Source of the DNA: Vagococcus fluvialis bH819
GTDB lineage: Bacteria; Bacillota; Bacilli; Lactobacillales; Vagococcaceae
Direction: 5' to 3'
Assembly: GCF_900163795.1 (NCBI RefSeq)
Contig: NZ_FWFD01000015.1
Coordinates: forward strand, 124,001 to 188,000
Length of the DNA stretch: 64,000 nucleotides
Part shown: positions 44,074 through 53,122 of the stretch, one piece after another
How positions within the stretch are numbered: the first letter of the stretch is position 1
Layout of the letters: each line of letters starts with the position of its first letter
Translations under genes and position numbers: made by a program
Notes under the pieces: model-generated
What the model was told of the DNA's origin: nothing
Database searches by the model: none
Seen by the model: the letters and a program-made list of their open reading frames with translations, nothing else

Positions 44074-44088
44074 ATTGAAGATAAAGGT

Positions 44089-44133
44089 AGGTTAAAAGTT
44101 GTTATGCTTTCAGAAACTGTAGACTTTTAACCT
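44089..44133 (+). repeat. 11-bp perfect inverted repeat upstream of the nucleoid protein gene
   Basis: AGGTTAAAAGT (44089-44099) and ACTTTTAACCT (44123-44133) are separated by 23 bases and lie just before the 44158 start. It could be a leader hairpin or an operator; no T run follows. Confidence 0.5.
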
Positions 44134-44157
44134 CTGAGGAAAGATAAAGGTGTCTAA

Positions 44158-45150
44158 ATGGAAATAAAAAACGCAATCTTACATATTATTGATCGAGAGG
44201 CTGGCAGTTTAATTTGTTCTCAAACAGAATTAGATTTAAAAGAATATGCTGTAAAGCAATACCTAGATTCTGTATTAAAACGATTAGAAAAAGCTGAATA
44301 TAAAACGGGAATTTTGAATCAGAATTCTGTGTTTTATAAATTGATAATAAATGATGAATTAGATTTTGTTGATAAATCAGCAGAAATAGCTCAAATGGTT
44401 TTTGATAGCTTAGCTATTAGTGAGGACGCACCAAGTGGAGACCTGTTGGTTGTTGAGTTGGAAGAGTTGAATGGTTTGCCAAAATTTGGCTTAATCAAGT
44501 TTAACTACAAACCTAGCTTTACTCATCATGTGACATATATTGAAGATAAAATGCAAAATAATATTATTTTAAATAAAACTATTTTTCCATCAACTACGCA
44601 GCGAATTGATGAGTGTTGTTTGATTAATTTAAAAACATTTGATTTAGAAATGGTTGAAAAGAAATACAGCTTTGAAGGACAAAATAGACTATTCTTTTCG
44701 GAACGTTTTTTACAAGTTGATCCTAAGCCTACTGTGACAGAAAATCTAAAAATTATAAAAAAAGCCGTCAAGGAAGTTGCTAATAAATACAATGAAGAAG
44801 AGTATGTCAGTATGAGTCAAACACAACAAGCTATCTTTGAAAGTATTGAAGAAAATGGCGTGATTAGCAAAGAAAAAATCGCAGAAGCCGTTTTTGATAC
44901 CAACGAATCTGCGAAAAAAGAATATTATGACATGATTGAACAAACAAAATTTTCAGAGGAGATACCAAGCAATATCCCTAAATATGAAAAAAAATATAGT
45001 AAACAAAAATTTAAATTAACCAATGGTATTGAACTTAGTATTCCAGCAGATGTTTATAAAGATAAAGATCTAGTTGAATTTATTAATAATCCTGATGGAA
45101 CAATATCTGTAATGATTAAAAATGTGGAAGAGATTGTCAGTAAATTCTAA
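44158..45150 (+). CDS. 37-kDa nucleoid-associated protein family (NdpA/YejK-like)
   Basis: A 330-residue cytoplasmic protein resembling the NA37/YejK family: MEIKNAILHIIDREAG at the start, then SGDLLVVELEE, FGLIKFNYKPSFTHHV and a C-terminal region with FSEEIPSN. Family members associate with the nucleoid; the exact role is unclear in Gram-positives and the gene is not universal. Its stop overlaps the end of the converging hydrolase pseudogene. Confidence 0.78.
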   Translation: MEIKNAILHIIDREAGSLICSQTELDLKEYAVKQYLDSVLKRLEKAEYKTGILNQNSVFYKLIINDELDFVDKSAEIAQMVFDSLAISEDAPSGDLLVVELEELNGLPKFGLIKFNYKPSFTHHVTYIEDKMQNNIILNKTIFPSTTQRIDECCLINLKTFDLEMVEKKYSFEGQNRLFFSERFLQVDPKPTVTENLKIIKKAVKEVANKYNEEEYVSMSQTQQAIFESIEENGVISKEKIAEAVFDTNESAKKEYYDMIEQTKFSEEIPSNIPKYEKKYSKQKFKLTNGIELSIPADVYKDKDLVEFINNPDGTISVMIKNVEEIVSKF

Positions 45151-45908
45151 GCTGTAAAATAATGGTCGAAAAATAAACCTGTCTTTTTCATAATATCAAT
45201 CGTTAGAATGTGAGGCTCGCCCTCACCGGTTTCAAATGACATAAGCTTTCCATAATCGGTCTTTTGATTTTCTGAAAAAAACTGATGTGTAACATCATAA
45301 GGAAGTTTTTCATCAAGCGTTCCATGCTAAAAATAAAGAGGCCGACCAGCTATTTTTTCAGGCATTTGGTTAAGATCGTATTTTTTAGTCCAAGAGAGTA
45401 AATCAATCAGGTTAACAGGGTAACTGCCTTCTTGTTCATTGATATAACTGGCTGTTCGATTGATAAATGCTTCATAGTTTGGTGAACCCATTAAAATTGA
45501 GGCAACTTTTATTTCTGGGTAATGAGTTAAGAGGGCAGCAGTGGTCATTCCACCCATAGAAAAACCAGCAACCCCAATTTTTTCATCTTTGATTAATTCT
45601 CTCTTTTGATAGAACTCAGTAATCAAAGGAAATTCACTAATATTGTACTGTAGAGTTGACCAAAAAGTAAAAGAAGGAATCATAGAGCGTACTTCAATCT
45701 TTCTTTCTCCATGATACATACTATCAGGTAAGATAACACGAATATTATGTTGTGCAATTTTTTTTCCAGCTGTCAAAGCTAGTTCTTTTTTTGTTTGCCA
45801 ACCATGATAATAAATGACCAATGGTAGGTTATCATTTAGTAATTGAGTGGGTACAACCTCTAAAATAGGGATATGTTGAATTGTTCTTTTTCTAATAGTT
45901 AATGTCAA
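45147..45908 (-). pseudogene. Alpha/beta hydrolase interrupted by a nonsense codon
   Basis: The frame reads as one hydrolase of the prolyl-oligopeptidase-like (YitV-type) family from about 45908 (TTG; a GTG at 45917 is also in frame) to the stop at 45147-45149, with a single in-frame TAG at 45327-45329. YYHGW is the oxyanion-hole motif and GFSMGG holds the Ser nucleophile. After the TAG the frame stays open for 59 codons, including HGTLDEKLPYD and EPHILT, where the catalytic Asp and His belong. Relatives have a Trp before HGT, so TGG to TAG is the likely change. The truncated product lacks both residues and is presumably inactive. Confidence 0.85.
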
Positions 45909-46023
45909 TATAATCACTTCCTCATACTTATTTTAAGGAAGTGCGCACAATAAGTAAAATAAAATGGCCTTCTAATAAAAAATAAATCTCGTAGTCTAGA
46001 TAGCAATTTATCGTTTTTTCCAT

Positions 46024-46029
46024 TATAAT
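46024..46029 (+). promoter_or_regulatory. Probable -10 box of the dnaX operon
   Basis: TATAAT is well placed about 35 bases before dnaX, but no good -35 is seen at 16-18 bases. The 100 bases upstream contain no recognisable SRP RNA. Confidence 0.4.
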
Positions 46030-46063
46030 GGATGATGAGTTTTTAATTGAGAGGAGAATGAAA

Positions 46064-47755
46064 GTGGCATACCAAGCTTTGTATCGTGAATGGCGTTCTC
46101 AGACTTTTGATGACATGGTCGGACAAAAAATGATAACACAAACACTGAAAAATGCAATCGTTCAAGAAAAAGTGTCACATGCCTATCTCTTTACAGGTCC
46201 AAGAGGTACCGGTAAAACAAGCGCAGCAAAAGTGTTTGCTAAAGCAATTAACTGTAAACATTCAGTTAATGGTGAGCCTTGTAATCAATGCGAAGACTGT
46301 ATTGGTATCACAGAAGGTCGTGTCAACGACGTTATTGAAATAGATGCGGCAAGTAATAACGGGGTTGAAGAAATACGTGAAATACGTGATAAAGTTAAAT
46401 ACGCACCAACTCAAGTAACGTATAAAGTGTATATCATTGATGAAGTCCATATGCTCTCAACAGGAGCGTTTAATGCTTTACTAAAAACGCTAGAAGAACC
46501 ACCAAAACATGTTGTGTTCATTTTGGCTACAACTGAACCGCATAAAATTCCAGCAACTATTATTTCAAGAACGCAACGATTTGATTTTAAACGAATTGGG
46601 ATAGAAGATATAGAAGAACATTTAGTCAGAATTTTAGAGTCTAAAAATTATTCTTATGAAGAAGCAGCACTTAAAATTATTTCAAGATCTGCTGAGGGTG
46701 GTATGCGTGATGCCTTGAGTATCTTAGATCAAGCGATATCTTTTAGTGGAGATAAACTAACAGTGATAGACGCTCTTGAGGTAACAGGGAGCTTAACAAA
46801 TGAGATAATGGATACTTACTTAGAGCATTGTATTTCTAATGAAACTGAAAAAGCTTTATCAGTATTGAATCAGTTATTAACAGAAGGCAAAGAAAGTAAT
46901 CGAATTGTAGAAAATCTACTATTATATTGTCGTGATTTACTAGTTTACCAGAAAGCTCCAGCAGTTTTGGAGGCGCAAGTAGGGTTAATTACCGATAGTT
47001 TTAAAAAACTCAGTGAGTTGATAAAAACGGAAGAATTATACCGATTGATTAATGAATTAAATGAGACTCAAAAAGAAATTCGTTACAGTCATCAACCAAC
47101 TGTTTATTTAGAAGTTTTGACAATTAAACTATCAACAACAAAAAAAACTGTCCAATCTCAAGAAAAAATTGAGTTACCTGAAATCCAGAATTTATTAGAA
47201 AAAATGATGGAATTAGAAAAAGAACTCCACCAGTTAAAAACGAATGGTGTTGTGCAAAACTCGAATAATCAATCAGTTAGTAATAGTCAGAGTACTAAAA
47301 AGCCAAAAGCTTCAACATATAGGATACCAACGGAACAAGTTTATCAAGTATTGCAAAAGGCAACAAAACCACAACTTGTTTCTGTTAAAGGAGCTTGGGA
47401 TGAGTTATTACAGTTTTTATCGGTGACACAAAGAGCAATGATAAAGGCTAGTGAACCAGTAGCAGCAAGTGATGAGAGTTTGATTATTGCTTTTGATTAT
47501 GAGATACTTTGTCAAAAAGCTAGTCAGGATGAAGAATTACTTTTTGCGATTAAAAAAGGTTTAGAGAGATTAATTAGATATTCACCTAATTTAATTAGTG
47601 TACCAAGAGATCAATGGTCAGAGTTAAGACAATCATTTATTTCTCAAATGGATGAGAGTGAATCAGGTGAAGTTAAAAAAGTCGAAGAAAAAGACCCGGT
47701 AATTGAAGAAGCTAAGGAATTATTCGGTTCTTTGGTAAATATAATAGAAGATTAA
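46064..47755 (+). CDS. dnaX: DNA polymerase III subunit tau/gamma
   Basis: A 563-residue clamp-loader ATPase: YREWRSQTFDDMVGQ start, Walker A GPRGTGKTSAAK (about 45-56), four-Cys zinc module (CKHSVNGEPCNQCEDC), IDEVHMLS Walker B, and SRTQRFDFKRI sensor region. GTG 46064 has the best spacing from GAGGAG (46051-46056) and gives the family start VAYQALYREW. The C-terminal third is low-complexity and polar. No canonical gamma-producing frameshift site was found. First gene of dnaX-ybaB. Confidence 0.96.
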   Translation: MAYQALYREWRSQTFDDMVGQKMITQTLKNAIVQEKVSHAYLFTGPRGTGKTSAAKVFAKAINCKHSVNGEPCNQCEDCIGITEGRVNDVIEIDAASNNGVEEIREIRDKVKYAPTQVTYKVYIIDEVHMLSTGAFNALLKTLEEPPKHVVFILATTEPHKIPATIISRTQRFDFKRIGIEDIEEHLVRILESKNYSYEEAALKIISRSAEGGMRDALSILDQAISFSGDKLTVIDALEVTGSLTNEIMDTYLEHCISNETEKALSVLNQLLTEGKESNRIVENLLLYCRDLLVYQKAPAVLEAQVGLITDSFKKLSELIKTEELYRLINELNETQKEIRYSHQPTVYLEVLTIKLSTTKKTVQSQEKIELPEIQNLLEKMMELEKELHQLKTNGVVQNSNNQSVSNSQSTKKPKASTYRIPTEQVYQVLQKATKPQLVSVKGAWDELLQFLSVTQRAMIKASEPVAASDESLIIAFDYEILCQKASQDEELLFAIKKGLERLIRYSPNLISVPRDQWSELRQSFISQMDESESGEVKKVEEKDPVIEEAKELFGSLVNIIED

Positions 47756-47775
47756 AAGAAATAGGAGAGATTATT

Positions 47776-48090
47776 ATGATGCGTGGAATGGGAAATATGC
47801 AAGGTATGATGAAACAAATGCAAAAAATGCAAAAAGAAATGACTGAAACAAAAGGACAATTAGATCAAATGCAATTTACTGGCGAGGCTGGTAATGGTTT
47901 AGTAACAATTACAATGACTGGTGAGAAAAAAGTAGTGGATGTTAAAATTAACCCTGACGTCCTAGATCCAGAAGATGCGGACATGGCACAAGATTTAGTT
48001 TTAGCTGCAACAAATAATTGTTTAGAAAAAATTGAAGTTGAATCAGATAAAATGATGGGTCAATATACTAAAAATATTCCTGGATTTTAA
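47776..48090 (+). CDS. ybaB: YbaB/EbfC nucleoid-associated protein
   Basis: A 104-residue DNA-binding protein with a Met-rich N-terminus ([20 protein letters not shown]) and the conserved block [20 protein letters not shown]. It sits in its usual place between dnaX and recR and follows TAGGAGAG. Confidence 0.96.
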   Translation: MMRGMGNMQGMMKQMQKMQKEMTETKGQLDQMQFTGEAGNGLVTITMTGEKKVVDVKINPDVLDPEDADMAQDLVLAATNNCLEKIEVESDKMMGQYTKNIPGF

Positions 48091-48120
48091 TAGTAGTATA
48101 TATATATTTGGTAAAATATG

Positions 48121-48149
48121 AAGAGGCTGACTTTGAGTCAGCCTCTTTT
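48121..48149 (+). terminator. Terminator between ybaB and recR
   Basis: AAGAGGCTGACT (48121-48132) pairs perfectly with AGTCAGCCTCTT (48136-48147); a short T run follows, so read-through to recR is likely partial. Confidence 0.75.
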
Positions 48150-48170
48150 GGCAGAAAGAAGGAAGTTAGT

Positions 48171-48767
48171 ATGTACTATCCAGCACCTATTGCTAAATTA
48201 ATAGAGAGTTATATGAAATTACCAGGAATTGGGGCAAAAACAGCAACTAGACTTGCCTTTTATACAATTAATATGAGAGAAGAAGACGTGACTGAATTTG
48301 CTAAATCTCTTATAAGTGTCAAAAGAGATCTAAACTATTGTTCAATTTGTGGAAATATTACAGATGAAGCAACTTGTGATATTTGTCGAGATACTAATAG
48401 AGATAAAAGTATTATTCTGGTTGTTGAAGAGACAAAAGATGTTATGTCTATGGAAAAAATGCGTGAATACAAAGGGTTATATCACGTTCTTAACGGTGTC
48501 TTGTCTCCAATGGATGGAACAGGCCCTGATGACTTGAATATTGCCTCATTAATCAAAAGACTCCATAGCGATGAAATAAAGGAAGTTATTATCGCTACTA
48601 ATGCGACAACTGATGGAGAAGCAACAGCAATGTATTTATCTAGATTAATTAAACCAGCTGGTATAAAAGTAACCCGTTTAGCCCATGGGTTATCTGTTGG
48701 TAGTGATATTGAGTATGCTGATGAAATCACGTTATTAAAAGCAGTGGAAGGTCGAACTGAATTGTAG
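48171..48767 (+). CDS. recR: RecR recombination mediator
   Basis: A 198-residue protein acting with RecF/RecO to load RecA at gaps. Helix-hairpin-helix [15 protein letters not shown], zinc finger [16 protein letters not shown], and Toprim domain (VVEETKD onward). The ATG at 48171 follows AAGGAAG; an open frame from 48108 runs through the terminator and was rejected. Confidence 0.96.
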   Translation: MYYPAPIAKLIESYMKLPGIGAKTATRLAFYTINMREEDVTEFAKSLISVKRDLNYCSICGNITDEATCDICRDTNRDKSIILVVEETKDVMSMEKMREYKGLYHVLNGVLSPMDGTGPDDLNIASLIKRLHSDEIKEVIIATNATTDGEATAMYLSRLIKPAGIKVTRLAHGLSVGSDIEYADEITLLKAVEGRTEL

Positions 48768-48787
48768 ACAAAAAGGAGCAGGAAAAA

Positions 48788-49432
48788 ATGCAAGGAATTT
48801 TTATTACATTAGAAGGCCCTGACGGTGCTGGTAAAACAACTGTTATAAAACAATTAAGTGATCAACTTATGAAAGATATTAATATAGAAGTTATAACAAC
48901 AAGAGAGCCTGGTGGCATCCCAATTGCAGAAGAAATTCGTCAGGTTATTTTAGATCCTAAAAATAGTGAGATGGACGAAAGAACAGAAGCGCTCCTCTAT
49001 GCAGCAGCAAGAAGGCAACACCTAGTTCAAAAAGTCTTACCTTCACTTGAATTAGGGAAAATGGTCCTATGTGATCGTTTTATTGATAGTTCTATTGCCT
49101 ATCAAGGGGTTGGTAGAGACATTGGCAAATCAGAAGTCCAAGTAATTAATGATTTTGCTATAGAAGGACATTATCCAGATTTAACGATTTATTTAGATGT
49201 CCCATCTGAGATTGGGTTGGAAAGAATTAATCAAGGAAGAAAACAATCAGAACTGGATAGACTGGATAATGAATCATTAGATTTTCATAAAAAAGTAAGA
49301 AGGGCTTACCTTGATCTAGTCAAAGAACATTCAGAGAGAATTGTTTTAATTGATACAGAAGATAATATAGAAAAAGTAGTCAAAAATTGTTATGATTTAA
49401 TCAAGGATAAATATCCTTCTATTTTTAAATAA
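48788..49432 (+). CDS. tmk: Thymidylate kinase
   Basis: A 214-residue kinase phosphorylating dTMP. FITLEGPDGAGKTTVIKQL is the P-loop, TREPGG and DRFIDSSIAYQG complete the active site. Strong AAAAGGAG site. Confidence 0.97.
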   Translation: MQGIFITLEGPDGAGKTTVIKQLSDQLMKDINIEVITTREPGGIPIAEEIRQVILDPKNSEMDERTEALLYAAARRQHLVQKVLPSLELGKMVLCDRFIDSSIAYQGVGRDIGKSEVQVINDFAIEGHYPDLTIYLDVPSEIGLERINQGRKQSELDRLDNESLDFHKKVRRAYLDLVKEHSERIVLIDTEDNIEKVVKNCYDLIKDKYPSIFK

Positions 49433-49451
49433 GTGAAAGGTGGTAATCGCT

Positions 49452-49781
49452 ATGAAGTTATTATTAGCAATTGTTCAAGATAAAGACAGTAACCGACTAT
49501 CTACTGAGTTTAATCAAGCGAATGTTCGTGCGACTAAATTATCTACAACGGGAGGTTTTTTAAGAGCAGGGAATACAACTTTTATTATCGGGATAGAAGA
49601 TGAGCGAGTTGGAGAGGTTTTAGAAATCATTAAAGAAACTTGTCAAACAAGGGAACAATACGTTACATCTCCAGTCACTTTTGATATGTCGATGGATGCT
49701 CATTCTAGTTACCCAATTGAAATTCAAGTTGGTGGTGCTACAGTATTTGAATTACCAGTTGATGGGTTTCATCAATTTTAA
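49452..49781 (+). CDS. darA: DarA/YaaQ, PII-like cyclic-di-AMP receptor
   Basis: A 109-residue PII-like protein that binds c-di-AMP. MKLLLAIVQDKD, LSTTGGFLRAGNTTFIIG and PVDGFHQF are family signatures. The ATG at 49452 follows AAAGGTGG at good spacing; the open frame from 49440 starts inside that site. Its stop overlaps holB by one base. Confidence 0.94.
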   Translation: MKLLLAIVQDKDSNRLSTEFNQANVRATKLSTTGGFLRAGNTTFIIGIEDERVGEVLEIIKETCQTREQYVTSPVTFDMSMDAHSSYPIEIQVGGATVFELPVDGFHQF

Positions 49782-50725
49782 TGGAAAAATTACTTAAAGA
49801 TAGAGTAAAAGAGGAACAACCTAGACTGACAAGTTTGTTTGAAAAAGTGTTGGTTAAAAATAAATTAACACATGCCTATTTAATGGAGGCTCAAGAAATA
49901 GATTCAGTTTATGAATTTTCACTTTGGCTCGCTCAGTCAATTTTTTGTGAGCAAAAAGAAAACGGGACTCCTTGTGGTAGTTGTAGTACTTGCCAACGGG
50001 TAGAGAGTTTAGATTTTCCAGATGTCACAATAATCGAACCACAAGGACAGACGATAAAAGTTGATCAAATCAGAGACATTAAACAAACATTTATTAGAAG
50101 TGGAATGGAATCAAGAAAAAAAGCGTTGATTATTAAGTGTGCGGAAAAAATGACTGTCAGTGCAGCCAATAGTCTTTTGAAATTCATAGAAGAGCCGGAT
50201 GGGACGATGCATATTTTCTTTCTAACTAATAATAGTAATAAAATATTACCGACTATTCAATCAAGATGTCAGCAAGTATACTTACACCCTATTGCAAAAT
50301 CAGCACTTGTTTTAGAATTAATGGAAGAGAGTTCGTTGCCTAAAAAACAGATTGAATTAATTGTTGAACTTTCTGAATCGAAAAAAAAGGCAGTTGAATT
50401 ATCAAGTGATGAGTGGTTTAATAGTGCTAGAGAAACTGTGTCTAAATGGTTTCAATATTTAGATAAAAAAAATGCATTAGCTTTTATATATGTTCAACAA
50501 CATTTAGTAAGATTAGCAAAAGATAAAGAACAGCAATTTTTAATTTTAGATATTCTGTTAAATATTTATCGACTAGAATTAAAAGAACTAATTGTTTCGG
50601 ATTCAATCGCACAAGAACAATATAATAGCACCATTGAAAAGATAATACATGCAAGAAAAAAATTAGAGGCAAATGTTAGTTTTCAAAACGTATGTGAACA
50701 ATTTGTATGGCAAGTGCTGTATTAA
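49781..50725 (+). CDS. holB: DNA polymerase III subunit delta prime
   Basis: A 314-residue clamp-loader subunit with AAA+ fold, zinc module (CEQKENGTPCGSCSTCQR) and SRCQQVYLHP sensor. It lacks a working P-loop, as usual for delta prime. In the tmk-darA-holB-ricT-yabA order typical of Firmicutes. Confidence 0.95.
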   Translation: MEKLLKDRVKEEQPRLTSLFEKVLVKNKLTHAYLMEAQEIDSVYEFSLWLAQSIFCEQKENGTPCGSCSTCQRVESLDFPDVTIIEPQGQTIKVDQIRDIKQTFIRSGMESRKKALIIKCAEKMTVSAANSLLKFIEEPDGTMHIFFLTNNSNKILPTIQSRCQQVYLHPIAKSALVLELMEESSLPKKQIELIVELSESKKKAVELSSDEWFNSARETVSKWFQYLDKKNALAFIYVQQHLVRLAKDKEQQFLILDILLNIYRLELKELIVSDSIAQEQYNSTIEKIIHARKKLEANVSFQNVCEQFVWQVLY

Positions 50726-50742
50726 AATAGGAGGAACACACA

Positions 50743-51570
50743 ATGATAGAGGTAGTCGGTGTTCGGTTTAAACCTACTGGAAGAATTTATTTCTATTCTA
50801 AAAATGAAACCTTAGATTTAGAGTACAATCAACCAGTAATAGTAGAATCTCAAAAAGCAAAAGAGCTAGCTTATGTAGCTATTCCAAATAAAGAAATGAA
50901 AAAAGAAGATTTACCTGAAGAATTAAAACCAATTATTCAAGTGGCTACAAGTAAACAATTAGTAAAACAACAGAAAAATGACCAAGATGCAAAGGATGCT
51001 TTTACAATTGCTAAGTCAAAAATATTAGAACATCAATTAGAAATGAAATTAGTGGATGTTGAATATACTTTCGATCGAAGTAAGATGGTCTTTAGTTTTA
51101 CAGCTGATGGCAGAATCGATTTTAGAAATCTAGTAAAAGATTTAGCGTCTATTTTTAAAACTAGAATTGAATTAAGGCAGATTGGTGTTAGAGATGAAGC
51201 GAAACTTTTGGGTGGTATTGGTCCATGCGGCCGACCGTTATGCTGTAGTACTTTTTTAGGTGATTTTGCAGCGGTATCTATTAAGATGGCCAAAGAGCAA
51301 AATTTATCATTAAATCCAACTAAAATCTCAGGCGTATGTGGCCGTTTAATGTGTTGCTTGAACTATGAAAATTCAGAGTATGAGCGCTTACGTGAAAAAA
51401 TGCCTGATTTTGGCGAAATCATAGAGACACCTGATGGTAAAGGAAAAGTGATTGGTTTAAATATTTTATCAGAGGTAATCAAAGTTAAATTATTTCAAAA
51501 AGAAACACCAATGGAGTATGATTTAGATGAATTACTTGAGTTGGAATTAGCTGAAATAAAGGAAGATTAA
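50743..51570 (+). CDS. ricT: RicT (YaaT), PSP1-domain protein
   Basis: A 275-residue PSP1-domain protein. The cysteine-rich stretch GPCGRPLCCS and GVCGRLMCCLNYE are the hallmark Fe-S ligands. In Bacillus it forms a complex with RicA and RicF affecting RNase Y-dependent mRNA maturation. Strong TAGGAGG site. Confidence 0.95.
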   Translation: MIEVVGVRFKPTGRIYFYSKNETLDLEYNQPVIVESQKAKELAYVAIPNKEMKKEDLPEELKPIIQVATSKQLVKQQKNDQDAKDAFTIAKSKILEHQLEMKLVDVEYTFDRSKMVFSFTADGRIDFRNLVKDLASIFKTRIELRQIGVRDEAKLLGGIGPCGRPLCCSTFLGDFAAVSIKMAKEQNLSLNPTKISGVCGRLMCCLNYENSEYERLREKMPDFGEIIETPDGKGKVIGLNILSEVIKVKLFQKETPMEYDLDELLELELAEIKED

Positions 51571-51571
51571 C

Positions 51572-51904
51572 ATGGAAAAAACAAAATTATACGATGAATT
51601 AGTAGAGGTTGAAAAAAACTTACAAGCCATGTTAAATCAAGTGAGTGAAATGAAGAATGTGGTGGATAATGTTCTTGAAAAAAACTTAAACTTGGAATTA
51701 GAAAACCAACATTTAAGAGATCGCTTAGAAAAACTTGAGCGAGAGTTTTTTTCAGATGATAGCAAGCAAGAGTTGTCTAAATCTCGTTTAAATTTAGAAA
51801 AACTGTACGAACAAGGTTTTCATGTGTGCAAAGATTTTTATGGCTCAAGGAGAGAAAATCACGAAGAGTGTGTGTTCTGTTCCCATATGATCTATGGTAA
51901 ATAA
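51572..51904 (+). CDS. yabA: YabA, replication initiation control protein
   Basis: A 110-residue protein with an N-terminal coiled coil (about 5-60) and C-terminal zinc tetrahedron (HVCKDFYG ... CVFCSH). It bridges DnaA and DnaN to limit re-initiation. It starts one base after ricT. Confidence 0.94.
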   Translation: MEKTKLYDELVEVEKNLQAMLNQVSEMKNVVDNVLEKNLNLELENQHLRDRLEKLEREFFSDDSKQELSKSRLNLEKLYEQGFHVCKDFYGSRRENHEECVFCSHMIYGK

Positions 51905-51957
51905 GTCTAATAATTTATTTAATTATGAATAAAAGGTATGAAAAAAGAGACTTCTAC

Positions 51958-52014
51958 AACAAGTCACTTAACACTAAAATTAGAAAAATAATTTTTAGTG
52001 TTGGGTGACTTGTT
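51958..52014 (+). terminator. Long hairpin between yabA and rsmI
   Basis: An imperfect stem of about 24 bp, AACAAGTCAC and AACACTAAAATT pairing with AATTTTTAGTGTT and GTGACTTGTT, ends in TTTC. It probably terminates the upstream operon, though the T run is short. Confidence 0.6.
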
Positions 52015-52063
52015 TCTTGGAATTGGAGACTGTTAACATAAGCCTTTCAAAGGAGTAAAAGAG

Positions 52064-52933
52064 ATGCAACAACAAAAAAGTTTTAAAAATATGAACCAAG
52101 GTAAATTATATTTGGTACCAACACCTATTGGTAATTTGGAAGATATGACATTTAGATCAGTTAAAATTTTAAAAGAAGTTAATTTGATTGCTAGTGAAGA
52201 TACTAGAAACACAAAAAAATTATTAAATCACTTTGAAATTGAAACAAGACAACTCAGTTTGCATGAGCATAATGTAAAAGAGAGAGTTCCGGAATTGATA
52301 GAGTTATTACTAGGTGGTACTAATATTGCACAAGTAAGTGATGCTGGAATGCCATCGATTAGTGATCCGGGTCATGAATTAGTATTAAACGCAATAAAAG
52401 AAGAAGTTGATGTAATTGCACTCCCAGGAGCTTCAGCAGGAATTACCGCCCTAATTGCATCAGGAATAGCCCCCCAACCTTTTTTGTTTTATGGTTTTTT
52501 ACCTAGAAAAAACAATGAACAAAAAGTAGCTATGGATCAATTAAAAGACAATCAAGCATCATTAATTTTTTATGAAAGTCCTCACCGAATTGTTAAAACA
52601 TTAATTAATATGTCGATTGTATTTGGTGAAGAACGTCAAGTGGTATTATGTAGAGAATTAACAAAACTATTTGAAGAGTATACAAGAGGAACAATTAAAG
52701 AGTTAATCGAATTTTTTAATGAGAAAACAATTAAAGGTGAATGTTGTTTGATTGTTGAAGGATATGATGGAGTTTCAGAAATATCAGAGTCAGAACAAGA
52801 GCTTTCAATAAAGGAGCATGTTGAATGGTTAATGGAAAATCAACATTTGAAAAATAAAGAAGCGATTAAAGAAGTTGCTAAAAAAAGAGGCTTAAAAAAA
52901 CAAGATGTGTATAAAGAATATCATACAAAATAA
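52064..52933 (+). CDS. rsmI: RsmI, 16S rRNA 2'-O-methyltransferase (C1402)
   Basis: A 289-residue tetrapyrrole-methylase-fold enzyme. LYLVPTPIGNLEDMTFR, SEDTRNTKKLL, VSDAGMPSISDPG and LPGASAGITALIASG are all typical. AAAGGAG at good spacing. It methylates C1402 in the decoding centre. Confidence 0.96.
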   Translation: MQQQKSFKNMNQGKLYLVPTPIGNLEDMTFRSVKILKEVNLIASEDTRNTKKLLNHFEIETRQLSLHEHNVKERVPELIELLLGGTNIAQVSDAGMPSISDPGHELVLNAIKEEVDVIALPGASAGITALIASGIAPQPFLFYGFLPRKNNEQKVAMDQLKDNQASLIFYESPHRIVKTLINMSIVFGEERQVVLCRELTKLFEEYTRGTIKELIEFFNEKTIKGECCLIVEGYDGVSEISESEQELSIKEHVEWLMENQHLKNKEAIKEVAKKRGLKKQDVYKEYHTK

Positions 52934-52964
52934 ATTTAGGAAACCTGCGAAGTTTAAAAAAAAG

Positions 52965-52992
52965 TTGCATATTAATAAGGTTATGATATAAT
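52965..52992 (+). promoter_or_regulatory. Promoter of the coiled-coil gene
   Basis: TTGCAT (52965-52970) and TATAAT (52987-52992) with 16 bases between. The leader to the GTG at 53123 is about 125 bases, AT-rich with a run of ten Ts near 53026. Confidence 0.65.
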
Positions 52993-53122
52993 TTTCTTGT
53001 ATAAGTATCATTAGAATAGGTGGAAAGTTTTTTTTTTGATTTAAACTATTTTTCTTATTTCTAAAGTATTTAAGTCTGTGAAAATTTTTGATATATAAGT
53101 TTTACTACAAGGTGGGGTTTGA

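Noticed and set aside
45918-46023. SRP (4.5S/scRNA) gene upstream of dnaX, its usual place in many Firmicutes
   Set aside because: The stretch is AT-rich and lacks the conserved GGAA/GNRA core of SRP RNA.
47660-47690. dnaX frameshift site (run of six As near the 3' end)
   Set aside because: It is not in the A-AAA-AAG phase, has no clear stimulator, and is too close to the end to make a gamma-sized product.
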